Shown in pieces: positions 32,934 through 41,526 of a stretch of DNA of 41,702 nt. The DNA comes from an uncultured bacterium. Lineage in GTDB: Bacteria > Bacillota > Clostridia > Lachnospirales > Lachnospiraceae. The notes below the pieces were generated by a model. That model had not been told where the DNA came from, searched no databases, and worked only from the letters and a program-made list of their open reading frames with translations. The stretch's first letter is position 1. Each line of letters starts with the position of its first letter. The position numbers and the translations under genes are program-made. Where the stretch lies: NCBI GenBank assembly GCA_945828315.1, contig CALZQA010000015.1:1-41702 (forward strand), given 5' to 3'.

Positions 32934-35465
32934 TTAAAATCCACCTTGCTCTGTTCTCTTGATGATATCGTCCTGCAGAGATTTGGACAGCGTCGTAAAG
33001 AGTGCGCTGTAACCTGCCACGCGGACAACCAGTGTCTTGTAGTTCTCCGGATGTTTCTGTGCATCCAGAAGCGTTTCCTTGCTCACAACATTAAACTGCA
33101 TGTGCATTCCTTTCTCGTCAAAGAATGTGCGGATGTAAGAAGAAAACTTCTGTAAGCCTTCCTCTCCCGCCAATGCTGACGGATGGAACTTCTGGTTGAA
33201 CAGTGTTCCGTTGGATGCGATACCGTGGTCGATCTTCGCAACAGAATTTGCTGTCGCTGTCGGTCCCTTGATATCTCTGCCCTGCATCGGTCCGACACCG
33301 TCCGCCACCGGTGTGTTGGCAAGTCTGCCGTCCGGTGTGGCTCCGGTCTGTCTGCCCAGCGGTACATTTGCGGATACCGGATAAAGTCCAGCCTGATAAA
33401 TACCGCCTCTCGGGTTCTTATAGTGCTCCAACGGCTTCGTATAAGCATAGGAAACCCGGCGTGCCATTGCATCTGCCTCGTCATCATCATTTCCATACTT
33501 CGGTGCTTTGCTGATCAGATCCAAAATCTCATCGTAGCGCTTCTGCTTCGCGGGATCCGGCTTCTGAGCTGCGATCGTCTCCGCAATGACCTGCACTTCC
33601 TTGTCGCCGACCTTCTGTCCGGCTGCCAGCATGGATGAAATGATCTGTCCGGAAAGTTCCTCCATGCGCATGGTACTTAAACCTTTTCCGAAGTTGTTTT
33701 CCAGCGCATCCTTCATCTCCGCCATCGTCACGGTCTTCTTATCGTAGACAAGCTCCTTGATCGCCAGCATGGAATCGGCAACATTTGCGATACCAAAGCC
33801 CTGCGGACCGGTAAAGTTGTAGATGGCGCCGCCCTCCTGAAGCGACTTTCCGCGTCCGATACAGTCATCGATCATACATGATTGGAACGGTAGCGGCATT
33901 CTGGTGGCATGCGCATTGTCGATACAGTTCAGCGCATTGACCATTACTGCGATAAAATAGTTCATCTGCTTTTCATAAGCAGCATAAAATTCCTCAAAGG
34001 TCGCAAACTGTGTCACATCACCAGTCTGCGGTCCGACCTTTTCTCCATTTTCATAACCATTGGAGAATACCATCTCTAACGGACGACACATGTTGAAGAA
34101 TGCAGCATCATGCCAGCCGTCTGTCTTTCCTGCCTTTTGCGGCTCCACACATCCGATGATATTGTAGGTACGGGCATCCGCAAGAGACACACCACGGCTC
34201 ATCAGTGACGGGATAATGACCTCGTCATTGTAAAATGCCGGAAGTCCGATACCGGTACGCGCCAGACGTGCTGCCTTGATGATAAACGGATCCGGTGTCT
34301 TATTCCAGATACGGACAGACAGTGAAGGTTGCGGCAGCATCACATGCATGCTCGCCTCCAGACACATGAAGGACAGATCGTTTGTCACATCCAGTCCTTC
34401 CTCATTCTGACCGCCTGCGATCAGATTCTGAAACAGACTGTAACCGGCAAATCCGTCTGCACTGGCTGCATCACGACACTTGTTCAGATCGTTCAGCTTG
34501 ATCCATACACAATCCATCAGCTCCTGCGCAAACTCCCGGGTGATCTTTCCCTCATCGAGATCCTTCTTATAATAAGGATACATATACTGGTCAAAACGTC
34601 CGGGTGAAATTGAATGTCCGCTGGACTCTGTCTGAAGCAGCTCCTGTACAAACCAGAAGGACTGGCATGCCTCGTAAAAGCTCTCTGCCGGCTTCGCAGG
34701 AACCTTTGCACAGTTCGATGCGATCGTAAGGAGTTCTGCCTTTCTGGTCGGATCGGTTTCCTTCTCTGCCTCAGCCTTTGCAAGCTTCTCATAACGCTTT
34801 GCATATGTAATCGCTGCCTCGCAGCTCATTTTTGCCGCAGTAAGGAAGGAATGTCTCGTCGCATAGTCCGGTGCGCAAAGCGTCAGCTTGTCCAGCTCTG
34901 CATCGATCTTTGCGATGATACCCTCAAATCCCAGTGCAAGCACTTCCTCATACTTTACGGTAAAGTGACCGATACCGTTGTAAAAATAGTTGCCCGGCGT
35001 AAAAATATTATGCTTCATGGCAATCAGAGATTCCTCAGCCATCATGGATGTCGCAAGCTCACTGGTCGTCTTTCCCTTCCAATATTTATATGCCTCATGC
35101 AAACGCTTCTTTGTATCGTCCGCAATATAAAACGGATCCGCCTCACGCGTTGCTACTGTGTCATACTCTTCCTCCATCCATGCATAGGAGTACTCAGGAA
35201 ACATCTGACATCCGCGCGGCGCGATCGCATTGCTTCCAACGATCAGTTCCAGCGGACGGATCACGATCGGCAATTTCTCACAGATTGCCTGAAACGCCTT
35301 CGCGCGACGCATGATGATCGGCTCATCTTCTGTCTCGCGATAGCTCTCTGTCACGATCTCTGCACGGTCAGCCTCGATCACCGGCATATCCGCAAACAGA
35401 TGATCAATCAGTTTCTGAATTCTGGGAGACTTTTCGATCTCTCCATCGTAGTACTGTTTCGGCAT
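32934..35465 (-). CDS. Glycyl-radical enzyme of the glycerol/propanediol dehydratase type
   Basis: This 843-residue glycyl-radical enzyme has the eliminase motif GCVEPQ (Cys439, Glu441), not the double Cys of pyruvate formate-lyase. It shows Asp453 fourteen residues after Cys439, His167 in GHFTVKY, and His284-Ser285 in SSGHSISPGRFDQYM. These correspond by spacing to His164, His281, Ser282 and Asp447 of the B12-independent glycerol dehydratase, so a diol or related eliminase is likely. The radical motif RVAGYSALF has Gly at about 818. The start at 35465 follows GGAGGG with seven bases; two upstream in-frame starts are poorly placed. No radical-SAM activase, aldehyde dehydrogenase or microcompartment gene is adjacent. 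The natural substrate remains open. Confidence 0.88.
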   Translation of the reverse strand: MPKQYYDGEIEKSPRIQKLIDHLFADMPVIEADRAEIVTESYRETEDEPIIMRRAKAFQAICEKLPIVIRPLELIVGSNAIAPRGCQMFPEYSYAWMEEEYDTVATREADPFYIADDTKKRLHEAYKYWKGKTTSELATSMMAEESLIAMKHNIFTPGNYFYNGIGHFTVKYEEVLALGFEGIIAKIDAELDKLTLCAPDYATRHSFLTAAKMSCEAAITYAKRYEKLAKAEAEKETDPTRKAELLTIASNCAKVPAKPAESFYEACQSFWFVQELLQTESSGHSISPGRFDQYMYPYYKKDLDEGKITREFAQELMDCVWIKLNDLNKCRDAASADGFAGYSLFQNLIAGGQNEEGLDVTNDLSFMCLEASMHVMLPQPSLSVRIWNKTPDPFIIKAARLARTGIGLPAFYNDEVIIPSLMSRGVSLADARTYNIIGCVEPQKAGKTDGWHDAAFFNMCRPLEMVFSNGYENGEKVGPQTGDVTQFATFEEFYAAYEKQMNYFIAVMVNALNCIDNAHATRMPLPFQSCMIDDCIGRGKSLQEGGAIYNFTGPQGFGIANVADSMLAIKELVYDKKTVTMAEMKDALENNFGKGLSTMRMEELSGQIISSMLAAGQKVGDKEVQVIAETIAAQKPDPAKQKRYDEILDLISKAPKYGNDDDEADAMARRVSYAYTKPLEHYKNPRGGIYQAGLYPVSANVPLGRQTGATPDGRLANTPVADGVGPMQGRDIKGPTATANSVAKIDHGIASNGTLFNQKFHPSALAGEEGLQKFSSYIRTFFDEKGMHMQFNVVSKETLLDAQKHPENYKTLVVRVAGYSALFTTLSKSLQDDIIKRTEQGGF

Positions 35466-35545
35466 AATCATACCCTCCACATATATAGTTTGATACCTTC
35501 GTACGTATTTTGGTTCCTACTCCAGAGTATAACATAGTATAAAAG

Positions 35546-35583
35546 AAAAAACCACATATTTTTCTGTTTTTTTGTGGTTTTTT
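35546..35583. terminator. Hairpin between the two-component operon and the glycyl-radical enzyme gene
   Basis: AAAAAACCACA pairs with TGTGGTTTTTT over 11 bp, with a 16-base loop. The A/T-flanked stem can terminate transcription on either strand and probably ends the kinase-receiver-small ORF transcript. TATACT-type -10 candidates for the glycyl-radical enzyme gene lie at 35525-35545 on the minus strand, but without a convincing -35. Confidence 0.7.
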
Positions 35584-35609
35584 CTGTTTTGCTGTTGTTT
35601 TAGCTGCTA

Positions 35610-35750
35610 TTATTTTTTTGTTTTGTGTTCTATGTCATATTTTGATATAAGCATTGTCCGTACCCACTGCGGGTCGTTGCGGTAATGCTGCTGTACGTAG
35701 CTGGTATATTCCTGCCTCGTCATATCCTGAATCTTTTTTTCATTCTTCAC
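35610..35750 (-). CDS. Small ORF of 46 codons after the receiver gene
   Basis: I do not recognise this protein. From a GTG at 35750 the frame reads 46 residues, including MTRQEYTSYVQQHYRNDPQW and then VRTMLISKYDIEHKTKK. It is basic and rich in aromatic residues, with no Cys and no membrane segment. AAGGGG lies ten bases before the GTG. It begins 22 bases after the receiver gene stop and ends before the terminator-like hairpin at 35546-35583, so it lies in the same transcript as the kinase and receiver. Its composition looks like a real folded peptide, but its length and non-ATG start leave doubt. Confidence 0.55.
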   Translation of the reverse strand: MKNEKKIQDMTRQEYTSYVQQHYRNDPQWVRTMLISKYDIEHKTKK

Positions 35751-35772
35751 TTTTTGACATCCCCTTTTTTGT

Positions 35773-36711
35773 TTATTTATTGATCGTAGAATGATAGCCC
35801 TGCGGCTTTCTGACGCCGTCCTGAAGCTCCATCTTTGACAACTCGCTGGACGGTGCGTTTTTCAGATCAGACAACAGCATTTGCAGCATTTCCTCTGCCT
35901 TGACCTCATCATAATCTTCCAAAAGCGCAATAACCTCATCTGTCACATGATATACATAAGTACCGATATCGTAGCGCTGCAGGTCCTTAAGTTTTGCAAT
36001 GGCCTCCTTGCGCTTAAAGTTTGCCAGATCATCCACTGCATAGAGAATACGCACGGAAATCTCACTCTCCGCGATCGGCAGTACGTTGACCTTTTTGCCG
36101 GTGTTCAGACGCTTGTCCAAAAATTCCACCACGCGCTCCATCATCTCAATGGCGCTCTCCACATTTTCCTGTTTCAGCTTGCCCAGGACATTGCGGATAC
36201 GTCCTGACAATTCCTCATCGATCTGATAATTCAGGACTTCGTCCGTCTTCACGATCGCCTGCTTGATACGATTATCCTTCATATCTTTTAAAATGCCGAT
36301 CACACGCTGATATAACTCTTCCTCCTCCATCGGAAGCACACCAAGCCGTTTGAACACGCGCTCAATACGCTCGTGCAGATCCTCCGGATCAAAAGGCTTT
36401 GTAATATAGTCCATGATTCCCAGCTTGGCGCCGTCAATGACGGTTGCTTTGTCTTTCTTTGCAGTTAAAAAAATAACCGGTACAGTCACCCCGTTTTCCT
36501 GTGCACGGATCTCTTTGAGTGTCTCAATGCCATCCATGATCGGCATCTCGACATCCAGCAGAATCAGATCTACCTGTTCTCTATAAAGATACTTGATCGC
36601 CCTGCGACCGGAAATCATGGGAATCACTTCATATTTTGATTTTAATTCCTGCTCCAGTGTCGCGAGATTCACAGTATTGTCATCAATCGCAAGTATTCTC
36701 ATTTTCTCCAT
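35773..36711 (-). CDS. Receiver-domain protein with helical output domain
   Basis: The first 120 residues are a CheY-like receiver: DD at 10-11, phospho-acceptor Asp53 in LILLDVEMPIMDG, a Thr in IFLTAKK and the Lys in YITKPFD. The remaining 190 residues are charged and helical, with no helix-turn-helix, GGDEF or other known output module. The start at 36711 follows AGGAGA with seven bases. The gene lies 11 bases after the hybrid kinase gene and is certainly in its operon. It is probably a phosphorylation partner of that kinase that acts by protein-protein contact. Confidence 0.87.
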   Translation of the reverse strand: MEKMRILAIDDNTVNLATLEQELKSKYEVIPMISGRRAIKYLYREQVDLILLDVEMPIMDGIETLKEIRAQENGVTVPVIFLTAKKDKATVIDGAKLGIMDYITKPFDPEDLHERIERVFKRLGVLPMEEEELYQRVIGILKDMKDNRIKQAIVKTDEVLNYQIDEELSGRIRNVLGKLKQENVESAIEMMERVVEFLDKRLNTGKKVNVLPIAESEISVRILYAVDDLANFKRKEAIAKLKDLQRYDIGTYVYHVTDEVIALLEDYDEVKAEEMLQMLLSDLKNAPSSELSKMELQDGVRKPQGYHSTINK

Positions 36712-36722
36712 GTTTATTTCTC

Positions 36723-39653
36723 CTATGTAAGCGCCTCGGATTCAGATCCCTCAACATTCTCAAGAAAGACTCTCAGCAAATCTTCAGCGGAATCGTCATC
36801 ATACATTTTAAGCCTATTTCGCACATCTTTCAAGCAATCTTTAGCACTTTTTTCAATATTTTCTGACAAAAGTTCCTCTGTCTTCTCCGCAGCAGGTTTC
36901 GACCGGAAATTTTCGATATCATCCAGGATCTCTGCCATCCGCCGATATGTCTCAGCAACCTCCAGACATTCGCCTTCTCCGACCGCATTCTCCGCATCAT
37001 CTTCCTTTAGATATCCCTTTGTCTTCAGTACCCGTTCAATCTCATGCAGCAGGAAGTTGTACTCAGACAACAGCTTGGCATATCCATCACGGATCATCTG
37101 GTAATCGCCTTCCTTGGCAGCAAACTCATGACTTTTGGCCAGATCGGAAAATTCGAATGCACCAATATTTGCAGACGCACTCTTGAGTCCATGTACCTCG
37201 ATCTCATAATTCTTAAAGTCCTCATCGCGTACCAGCCGCTCCAGCAGGTCACTTTTTTCGGCTCCATCCATGTAATAGAGCTCCAAAAGTTCCAGATAAT
37301 CCTCTATGCCTCCGCTATGTGCACCCATGGCAGCATCCACATCAACACCTGTCATGAACATTTCCGCCATATCGGCACGGATGATCTTCTCCTGTGCCTC
37401 TGCCGTTCCCTCCACCGGCTGACGCAGTTCCTGAGGGATCCACTTGCACAGCATCTCATGCAATTCGTTTTTATCCAGCGGCTTCGCGATGAAATCCTGA
37501 AAACCGCTGTTTAAGAACATTTCTCTTGCATTGTTGTAGGCGTTGGCAGAAAGGGCGATGATGATCGGTTGCGTGCCGTTTTCTCCGCATTCGTTACGGA
37601 TATGATCGGTCGTTTCAATACCATCCATCTCCGGCATCATATGATCCATCAGGATCATGTCATACACATTTTTCTTTACCAGATCGATCGCCTGACGACC
37701 GCTCTTTGCCTCATCAACACGGAACTTGTAAGGCTCCAGAGCACCGCATGCCACCTTGAGATTGATCTTGTTATCATCCACCACCAGCACCCGGTAATCC
37801 GGTACAACAAATGCCCGGTCAATATCAGCTACGACATCCAGTTTGCGCCACGGCTGCTGTTCAATGCTGCGTATATCCGCCACCCTCTGCGGAAAGCAGA
37901 CAGTAAATACCGTTCCCTTACCCGGCTCACTGGAAACTTCCACCGTGCCGTCCATCAGATCCACAAAACATTTAGTGATCGCTATGCCAAGGCCAATACT
38001 CTCCAGATTGCGATCCTTGCTCTCGTCCATACGCTGAAACTGGTCAAAGAGGCTTTCTGTCTCCTCTTTTGTAAATCCGCTGCCTGTATCCTCAAACTGA
38101 AAGACCATCAAAACATGTTTTTCGTTCAGCCACCGGTGTGTCACTGTCAGTTTCACATAACCACGTTTTGTATACTTCATTCCAAAATCAAGGAAATTGC
38201 TGATCATCTGGCGGATACGCATCGGATCACCGATCAGCCGGCAGGGCAGCTTGGGTGAAATATCCCGCTTGAGCTGCAGGCCTCTGGAGGAAGCAGTCAG
38301 TTTGGCAAGATGCAATGTTTCCTCCAACAGCTGCTCCGTGCCGTACTCCTCCTGTTCCAGCGCCATCTGACCTGTCTCCAGTTTGGAAAGACTTAAAATA
38401 TCATTGATGACTGCCAAAAGGTTCGTGGAAGCATTTTTGATATCACAAGCGAAATCATATATCTTTCTTCCGCGGCTCTCCTCTATGATCAGTTCTGCGA
38501 GACCTACGATGGCATTCATCGGTGTACGGATCTCATGAGATATATTCGTAAGGAAGTCTGACTTGACCCGGTTGGCATGCTTTGCCTCTCCCAGCGCATG
38601 CAACGCCTCTTTTTCCGCAATCTCTGCCCTTTTTCTTCCGCTGGATATCTCAGCAATATAATTGCACTCCATCGTCCGGTCGCTCAGCAGCAGCACATAA
38701 CCCCGCAGCGAATCTCTGGCATCCCGCACCTCAAAGCGCGCAACTTCATAATGCCGGTTTCCAAATTCAATCTCTTTTTTCTCGTATTCTTCAAACAATT
38801 CCAGTGGGATACTGCGCAGACGCTTCACATTATGATCGATCAGATTCTGCTCCAGTTCCGGGAAAATGCGTTTTGCCGCATGATTATACGCCTTTAACTG
38901 CATGGCACCATCCAGGATGATCACACCCTCATTCAGGTTATCAAATGCAGTCTGCATGGATGCTGTCTCCGGATGAAAACCCTCTTTTCCCCAGAAGCGC
39001 AACGCAAACAGATCCATGAGCAACATTCCTGCCGGACCTGCTATATTATAATGAAACGGAACGATCTTCATAAAAAATGCGACCGACATCCCAAAGGAAC
39101 CAAAAAGCATCAAAAACATCAGGACTGCCTGCCTGCGAAGACGTGCCACCCACTCTTTACCCAGATAAGAAATGACTATCAGAAGCGCCAGCACGAGCGG
39201 AGCCAGCTCGCAGCCCAGAACGATAAACATATAGAGCTGTCCATGCTCATAGAGCAACTCATAGTTACCATCCACAAGCTCATAGCGCACGTTTTTATAG
39301 ATCAACTCATGCCAGTTGCTGGTCCATGTGACGACCAACAGGAGCAGATCAAAGAACAGTGTATACACACCCATCCACTGAGGCACAGATCTTTTTGCGT
39401 AATAAACAAAAAACAGGCAGATAAAGTACCCCATAAAAATGAGACCGGCATATTCAATCTGAACTGCCAGAAAAGCGGCAGACTTATCAGCTGCCATCAG
39501 TTCAAACAGATACCCGATGTTGAGCAGCAATGTCATCGTAAGAAACGAGAGACCGGCCTTTTTCTCTTTTGTACTTTTCCCCTGATTTGTCCACATCAGG
39601 ATCAGTGTTGTAAAAATAACCGCTGCCCATTGCAGCACGATTCCGTTGCCCAC
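36723..39653 (-). CDS. Hybrid sensor histidine kinase, 7TM sensor, PAS, HisKA, ATPase, receiver, Hpt
   Basis: This 976-residue protein has seven membrane segments in residues 1-220 (HisKA_7TM type) and a PAS-like region at about 230-330. The HisKA box has His373 in SHEIRTPMN, and an ATPase domain follows at about 475-590. The receiver has Asp670 and the Hpt domain has His821 in HGLKS. The ATPase G1 (DTGSGF, 522-527) and G2 (GLGIAI) boxes look normal. The N-box reads NFLDFGMKYT where the family has NLLSNAxKFT, so the Mg-coordinating Asn is Phe490. Kinase activity may be lost or altered. The start is GTG at 39653 with GAGAGGAG six bases upstream. The receiver gene follows by 11 bases. Confidence 0.92.
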   Translation of the reverse strand: MGNGIVLQWAAVIFTTLILMWTNQGKSTKEKKAGLSFLTMTLLLNIGYLFELMAADKSAAFLAVQIEYAGLIFMGYFICLFFVYYAKRSVPQWMGVYTLFFDLLLLVVTWTSNWHELIYKNVRYELVDGNYELLYEHGQLYMFIVLGCELAPLVLALLIVISYLGKEWVARLRRQAVLMFLMLFGSFGMSVAFFMKIVPFHYNIAGPAGMLLMDLFALRFWGKEGFHPETASMQTAFDNLNEGVIILDGAMQLKAYNHAAKRIFPELEQNLIDHNVKRLRSIPLELFEEYEKKEIEFGNRHYEVARFEVRDARDSLRGYVLLLSDRTMECNYIAEISSGRKRAEIAEKEALHALGEAKHANRVKSDFLTNISHEIRTPMNAIVGLAELIIEESRGRKIYDFACDIKNASTNLLAVINDILSLSKLETGQMALEQEEYGTEQLLEETLHLAKLTASSRGLQLKRDISPKLPCRLIGDPMRIRQMISNFLDFGMKYTKRGYVKLTVTHRWLNEKHVLMVFQFEDTGSGFTKEETESLFDQFQRMDESKDRNLESIGLGIAITKCFVDLMDGTVEVSSEPGKGTVFTVCFPQRVADIRSIEQQPWRKLDVVADIDRAFVVPDYRVLVVDDNKINLKVACGALEPYKFRVDEAKSGRQAIDLVKKNVYDMILMDHMMPEMDGIETTDHIRNECGENGTQPIIIALSANAYNNAREMFLNSGFQDFIAKPLDKNELHEMLCKWIPQELRQPVEGTAEAQEKIIRADMAEMFMTGVDVDAAMGAHSGGIEDYLELLELYYMDGAEKSDLLERLVRDEDFKNYEIEVHGLKSASANIGAFEFSDLAKSHEFAAKEGDYQMIRDGYAKLLSEYNFLLHEIERVLKTKGYLKEDDAENAVGEGECLEVAETYRRMAEILDDIENFRSKPAAEKTEELLSENIEKSAKDCLKDVRNRLKMYDDDSAEDLLRVFLENVEGSESEALT

Positions 39654-39721
39654 CGCAAGCTCCTCTCCCGGACGTAGCCCGTCTCGTCGAAAAAAATCCT
39701 ATTCAGTAATGAGTATATCAT

Positions 39722-39849
39722 ATTCCCTATACGATTGCTATCCATTTTCTATTTTTCCATCGTGCCAACTGGCATGGTCTATTTTGCAAAAACTGGACAT
39801 TTTCATCAATCCAGTTTTGTTTTATCATCAGAAAAACCCTATAGGGAAT
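39722..39849 (+). promoter_or_regulatory. Structured leader of the ECF S-component gene
   Basis: ATTCCCTATA at 39722-39731 is perfectly complementary to TATAGGGAAT at 39840-39849, just before the start codon at 39876. Between them lie an inverted repeat TGCCA-AC-TGGCA and a terminator-like hairpin. S-component genes are often under riboswitch control, but I do not recognise a known class here and see no clear plus-strand promoter in 39654-39721. Confidence 0.4.
39788..39824 (+). terminator. Terminator-like hairpin in the ECF leader
   Basis: AAAACTGGA pairs with TCCAGTTTT (nine bp, twelve-base loop), followed by TTGTTTTAT. No plus-strand gene lies upstream, since the kinase gene runs the other way, so it may act as an attenuator for the S-component gene. 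Confidence 0.55.
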
Positions 39850-39875
39850 CCAACAAAGAGAAACGAGGTATAAAC

Positions 39876-40469
39876 ATGAATACGAATTCAACGAAAAAAT
39901 GGGTCGTTGCCGCATTGTTTGCAGCCCTGACCTGCATCTGCACAATGATCATCAAGATCCCCACCCCTACAGGCGGATACATCCATCCCGGTGACGGCAT
40001 GGTACTGCTGTGCGGTATCATCCTCGGCCCCGGCATGGGCGCACTGGCAGCCGGCATCGGCTCCATGCTCTCTGACCTGTTCAGCGGATACATGGTATGG
40101 GTACCGGCCACCCTCATCATCAAAGCACTCACCGCTATGGTGGCAGGTATCCTGTTCCGCAAAAGCAGCCAGCTTCTTGCCGGAAACAAGGCCGCTTCAA
40201 CCGTGCGCGTCATTATTGGCGGCTTCATCGGCGAGGCGATCATGGTATTTGGTTATTTCTTATTTGAGATTGGTTTAAATGCAGCCTCCAACGGCGGATT
40301 TACCGCAGCTGCCATTGCAGGCGGTATCGCCTACTCCGCAGCAGGCGTACCTGCCAACATCGTGCAGGGTGTTACCGGTATCGTGATCGCATGTGTGCTG
40401 CTTCCTATCTTAAGCAAGATCCCCGATGTGCGTGCATGGATCCGCGACGGTGCCAACGCATCCGCATAA
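39876..40469 (+). CDS. ECF transporter S component
   Basis: This 197-residue membrane protein has five to six hydrophobic segments and the pattern of energy-coupling-factor substrate-binding (S) subunits: IPTPTGGYIHPGDGMVLLCGIILGP, then GIGSMLSDLFSGY and a long helix near the C-terminus. S components bind a vitamin or metal and work with a shared EcfAAT energy module, which is not in this window. The start at 39876 follows GAGGT with six bases. The gene is single and converges on a HAD gene seven bases away. The substrate is not evident. The structured leader suggests regulation by a metabolite. Confidence 0.82.
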   Translation: MNTNSTKKWVVAALFAALTCICTMIIKIPTPTGGYIHPGDGMVLLCGIILGPGMGALAAGIGSMLSDLFSGYMVWVPATLIIKALTAMVAGILFRKSSQLLAGNKAASTVRVIIGGFIGEAIMVFGYFLFEIGLNAASNGGFTAAAIAGGIAYSAAGVPANIVQGVTGIVIACVLLPILSKIPDVRAWIRDGANASA

Positions 40470-40476
40470 CAGGAAT

Positions 40477-41121
40477 TTATTCCTTGCAAAGCTGTTCAAC
40501 AACTGCCGGCAATTCGGAAAATTTTCGGATCGCCGGCACTTTTTTTGCAATTTCCTCCGGCAGTGTGCCAAAACCATAGGCAGCGTGGACAAACAGCCCG
40601 CCTGCCTCAACAGTCGCATGGTAATCACCCTCAATATCTCCCACATAGATAACGCGGTCAAGTGCATTGCGTTCAGCGACAATGCGGATATTTTCTCCCT
40701 TTTGTTTTTTGTTGACGCCAAAACACTGAATATCGGAAAACAACTCACCGAATCCATAGTGAGCCAGAAATGCCTCAATGTAACCACACTGGCAGTTGCT
40801 CACGATATACAGCGGATACATCCGTCCCAGCCCGCGCAGCGTCTCCTCCACACCAGGATAGAGCGTCGCACCGTGAACTTCCAGATAGTCATTCTCCACC
40901 AGCACGCACTCATCCATGAGATCATAAGAAGCCTGCGCTTCCATCTCCGGGAAAAGTGCCCGTGCCAGCTTATCCATCGGCAATCCCATAACGCGCGCCA
41001 GATCCTGATCCGTCAGCGGCTTCATTCCTTTTTTTGTGATCACCTGATTCCATGCAAGAGCTACCTCTCTGGCAGAATCCCACAAGGTTCCATCCATGTC
41101 AAAAATAATTCCGGTCTTCAT
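40477..41121 (-). CDS. HAD-family phosphatase, phosphoglycolate-phosphatase-like
   Basis: This 214-residue HAD hydrolase has motif I FDMDGTLWDS, motif II IVSNCQ, the conserved Lys region near GVNKKQKGEN, and motif IV VGDIEGDYHATVEAG. A helical cap of about 70 residues lies after motif I, as in phosphoglycolate phosphatase-like enzymes. The start at 41121 follows GGAGG and replaces an upstream in-frame start with no binding site. Many members act on small sugar or glycolate phosphates; the substrate here is unknown. It converges on the ECF gene with only seven bases between the stops. Confidence 0.82.
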   Translation of the reverse strand: MKTGIIFDMDGTLWDSAREVALAWNQVITKKGMKPLTDQDLARVMGLPMDKLARALFPEMEAQASYDLMDECVLVENDYLEVHGATLYPGVEETLRGLGRMYPLYIVSNCQCGYIEAFLAHYGFGELFSDIQCFGVNKKQKGENIRIVAERNALDRVIYVGDIEGDYHATVEAGGLFVHAAYGFGTLPEEIAKKVPAIRKFSELPAVVEQLCKE

Positions 41122-41216
41122 TTTTTCCTCCAAAATATGATCTTTTTCCAATTTTATATGTATTTTTTGTGTTTTTCAACCACAAACAGAAAAAATAGTG
41201 TATACTGTTATTTATT

Positions 41217-41245
41217 GGGCGGGCCGATCACGCAGGTTCCGCCCC
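41217..41245 (+). promoter_or_regulatory. GC-rich hairpin in the leader of the small membrane protein gene
   Basis: GGGCGG at 41217-41222 pairs with CCGCCC at 41239-41244. A TATACT -10 candidate at 41201-41206 lies just upstream, without a clear -35. The hairpin lies about 27 bases before the start codon. Its function is unknown. Confidence 0.35.
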
Positions 41246-41271
41246 GACTATCAAGCAAAAGGAGAAATATT

Positions 41272-41526
41272 ATGAGTCAGGCAAAAGTAGATCAGCATAA
41301 AAAGCAGAAAGCAAACCGCAAAAAGGAAATGCGCAAAGAAAAACTGGAGCGTACCGCTGTAGGCGTACTCGGAGTCGTGATCGTCGCAGCGATCTGTGTA
41401 TGGATCGGCTACTCCGTCTACGGTAAAACGACCGGAGACACAGGGGCAGACGCTGAGAGTTCCGCAGTAACGGTCAACACCGATGCCGTCGATGATTATC
41501 TGGACGGACTGAACGCAGAAGAATAA
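41272..41526 (+). CDS. Small single-pass membrane protein
   Basis: This 84-residue protein has a highly basic N-terminal 27 residues (KKQKANRKKEMRKEKLER), a hydrophobic segment at about 29-48, and an acidic, Ser/Thr-rich C-terminal tail. By the positive-inside rule the N-terminus should be cytoplasmic and the tail outside. It resembles short, unstudied membrane proteins common in Lachnospiraceae; that is an impression, not a match. AAAAGGAG precedes the start with seven bases. A strong terminator follows. Confidence 0.7.
   Translation: MSQAKVDQHKKQKANRKKEMRKEKLERTAVGVLGVVIVAAICVWIGYSVYGKTTGDTGADAESSAVTVNTDAVDDYLDGLNAEE

Noticed and set aside
32934-35465. Pyruvate formate-lyase
   Set aside because: The active site reads GCVEPQ with a single Cys and a Glu, the eliminase type, not the adjacent Cys-Cys of pyruvate formate-lyase.
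34614-35537. 307-codon open frame on the plus strand opposite the glycyl-radical enzyme gene
   Set aside because: It is a shadow of a well-supported gene and runs across its start and leader region.
40470-40487. Terminator between the ECF and HAD genes
   Set aside because: AGGAAT-TT-ATTCCT has a two-base loop, a short AT-rich stem and no T run, so it is not convincing.
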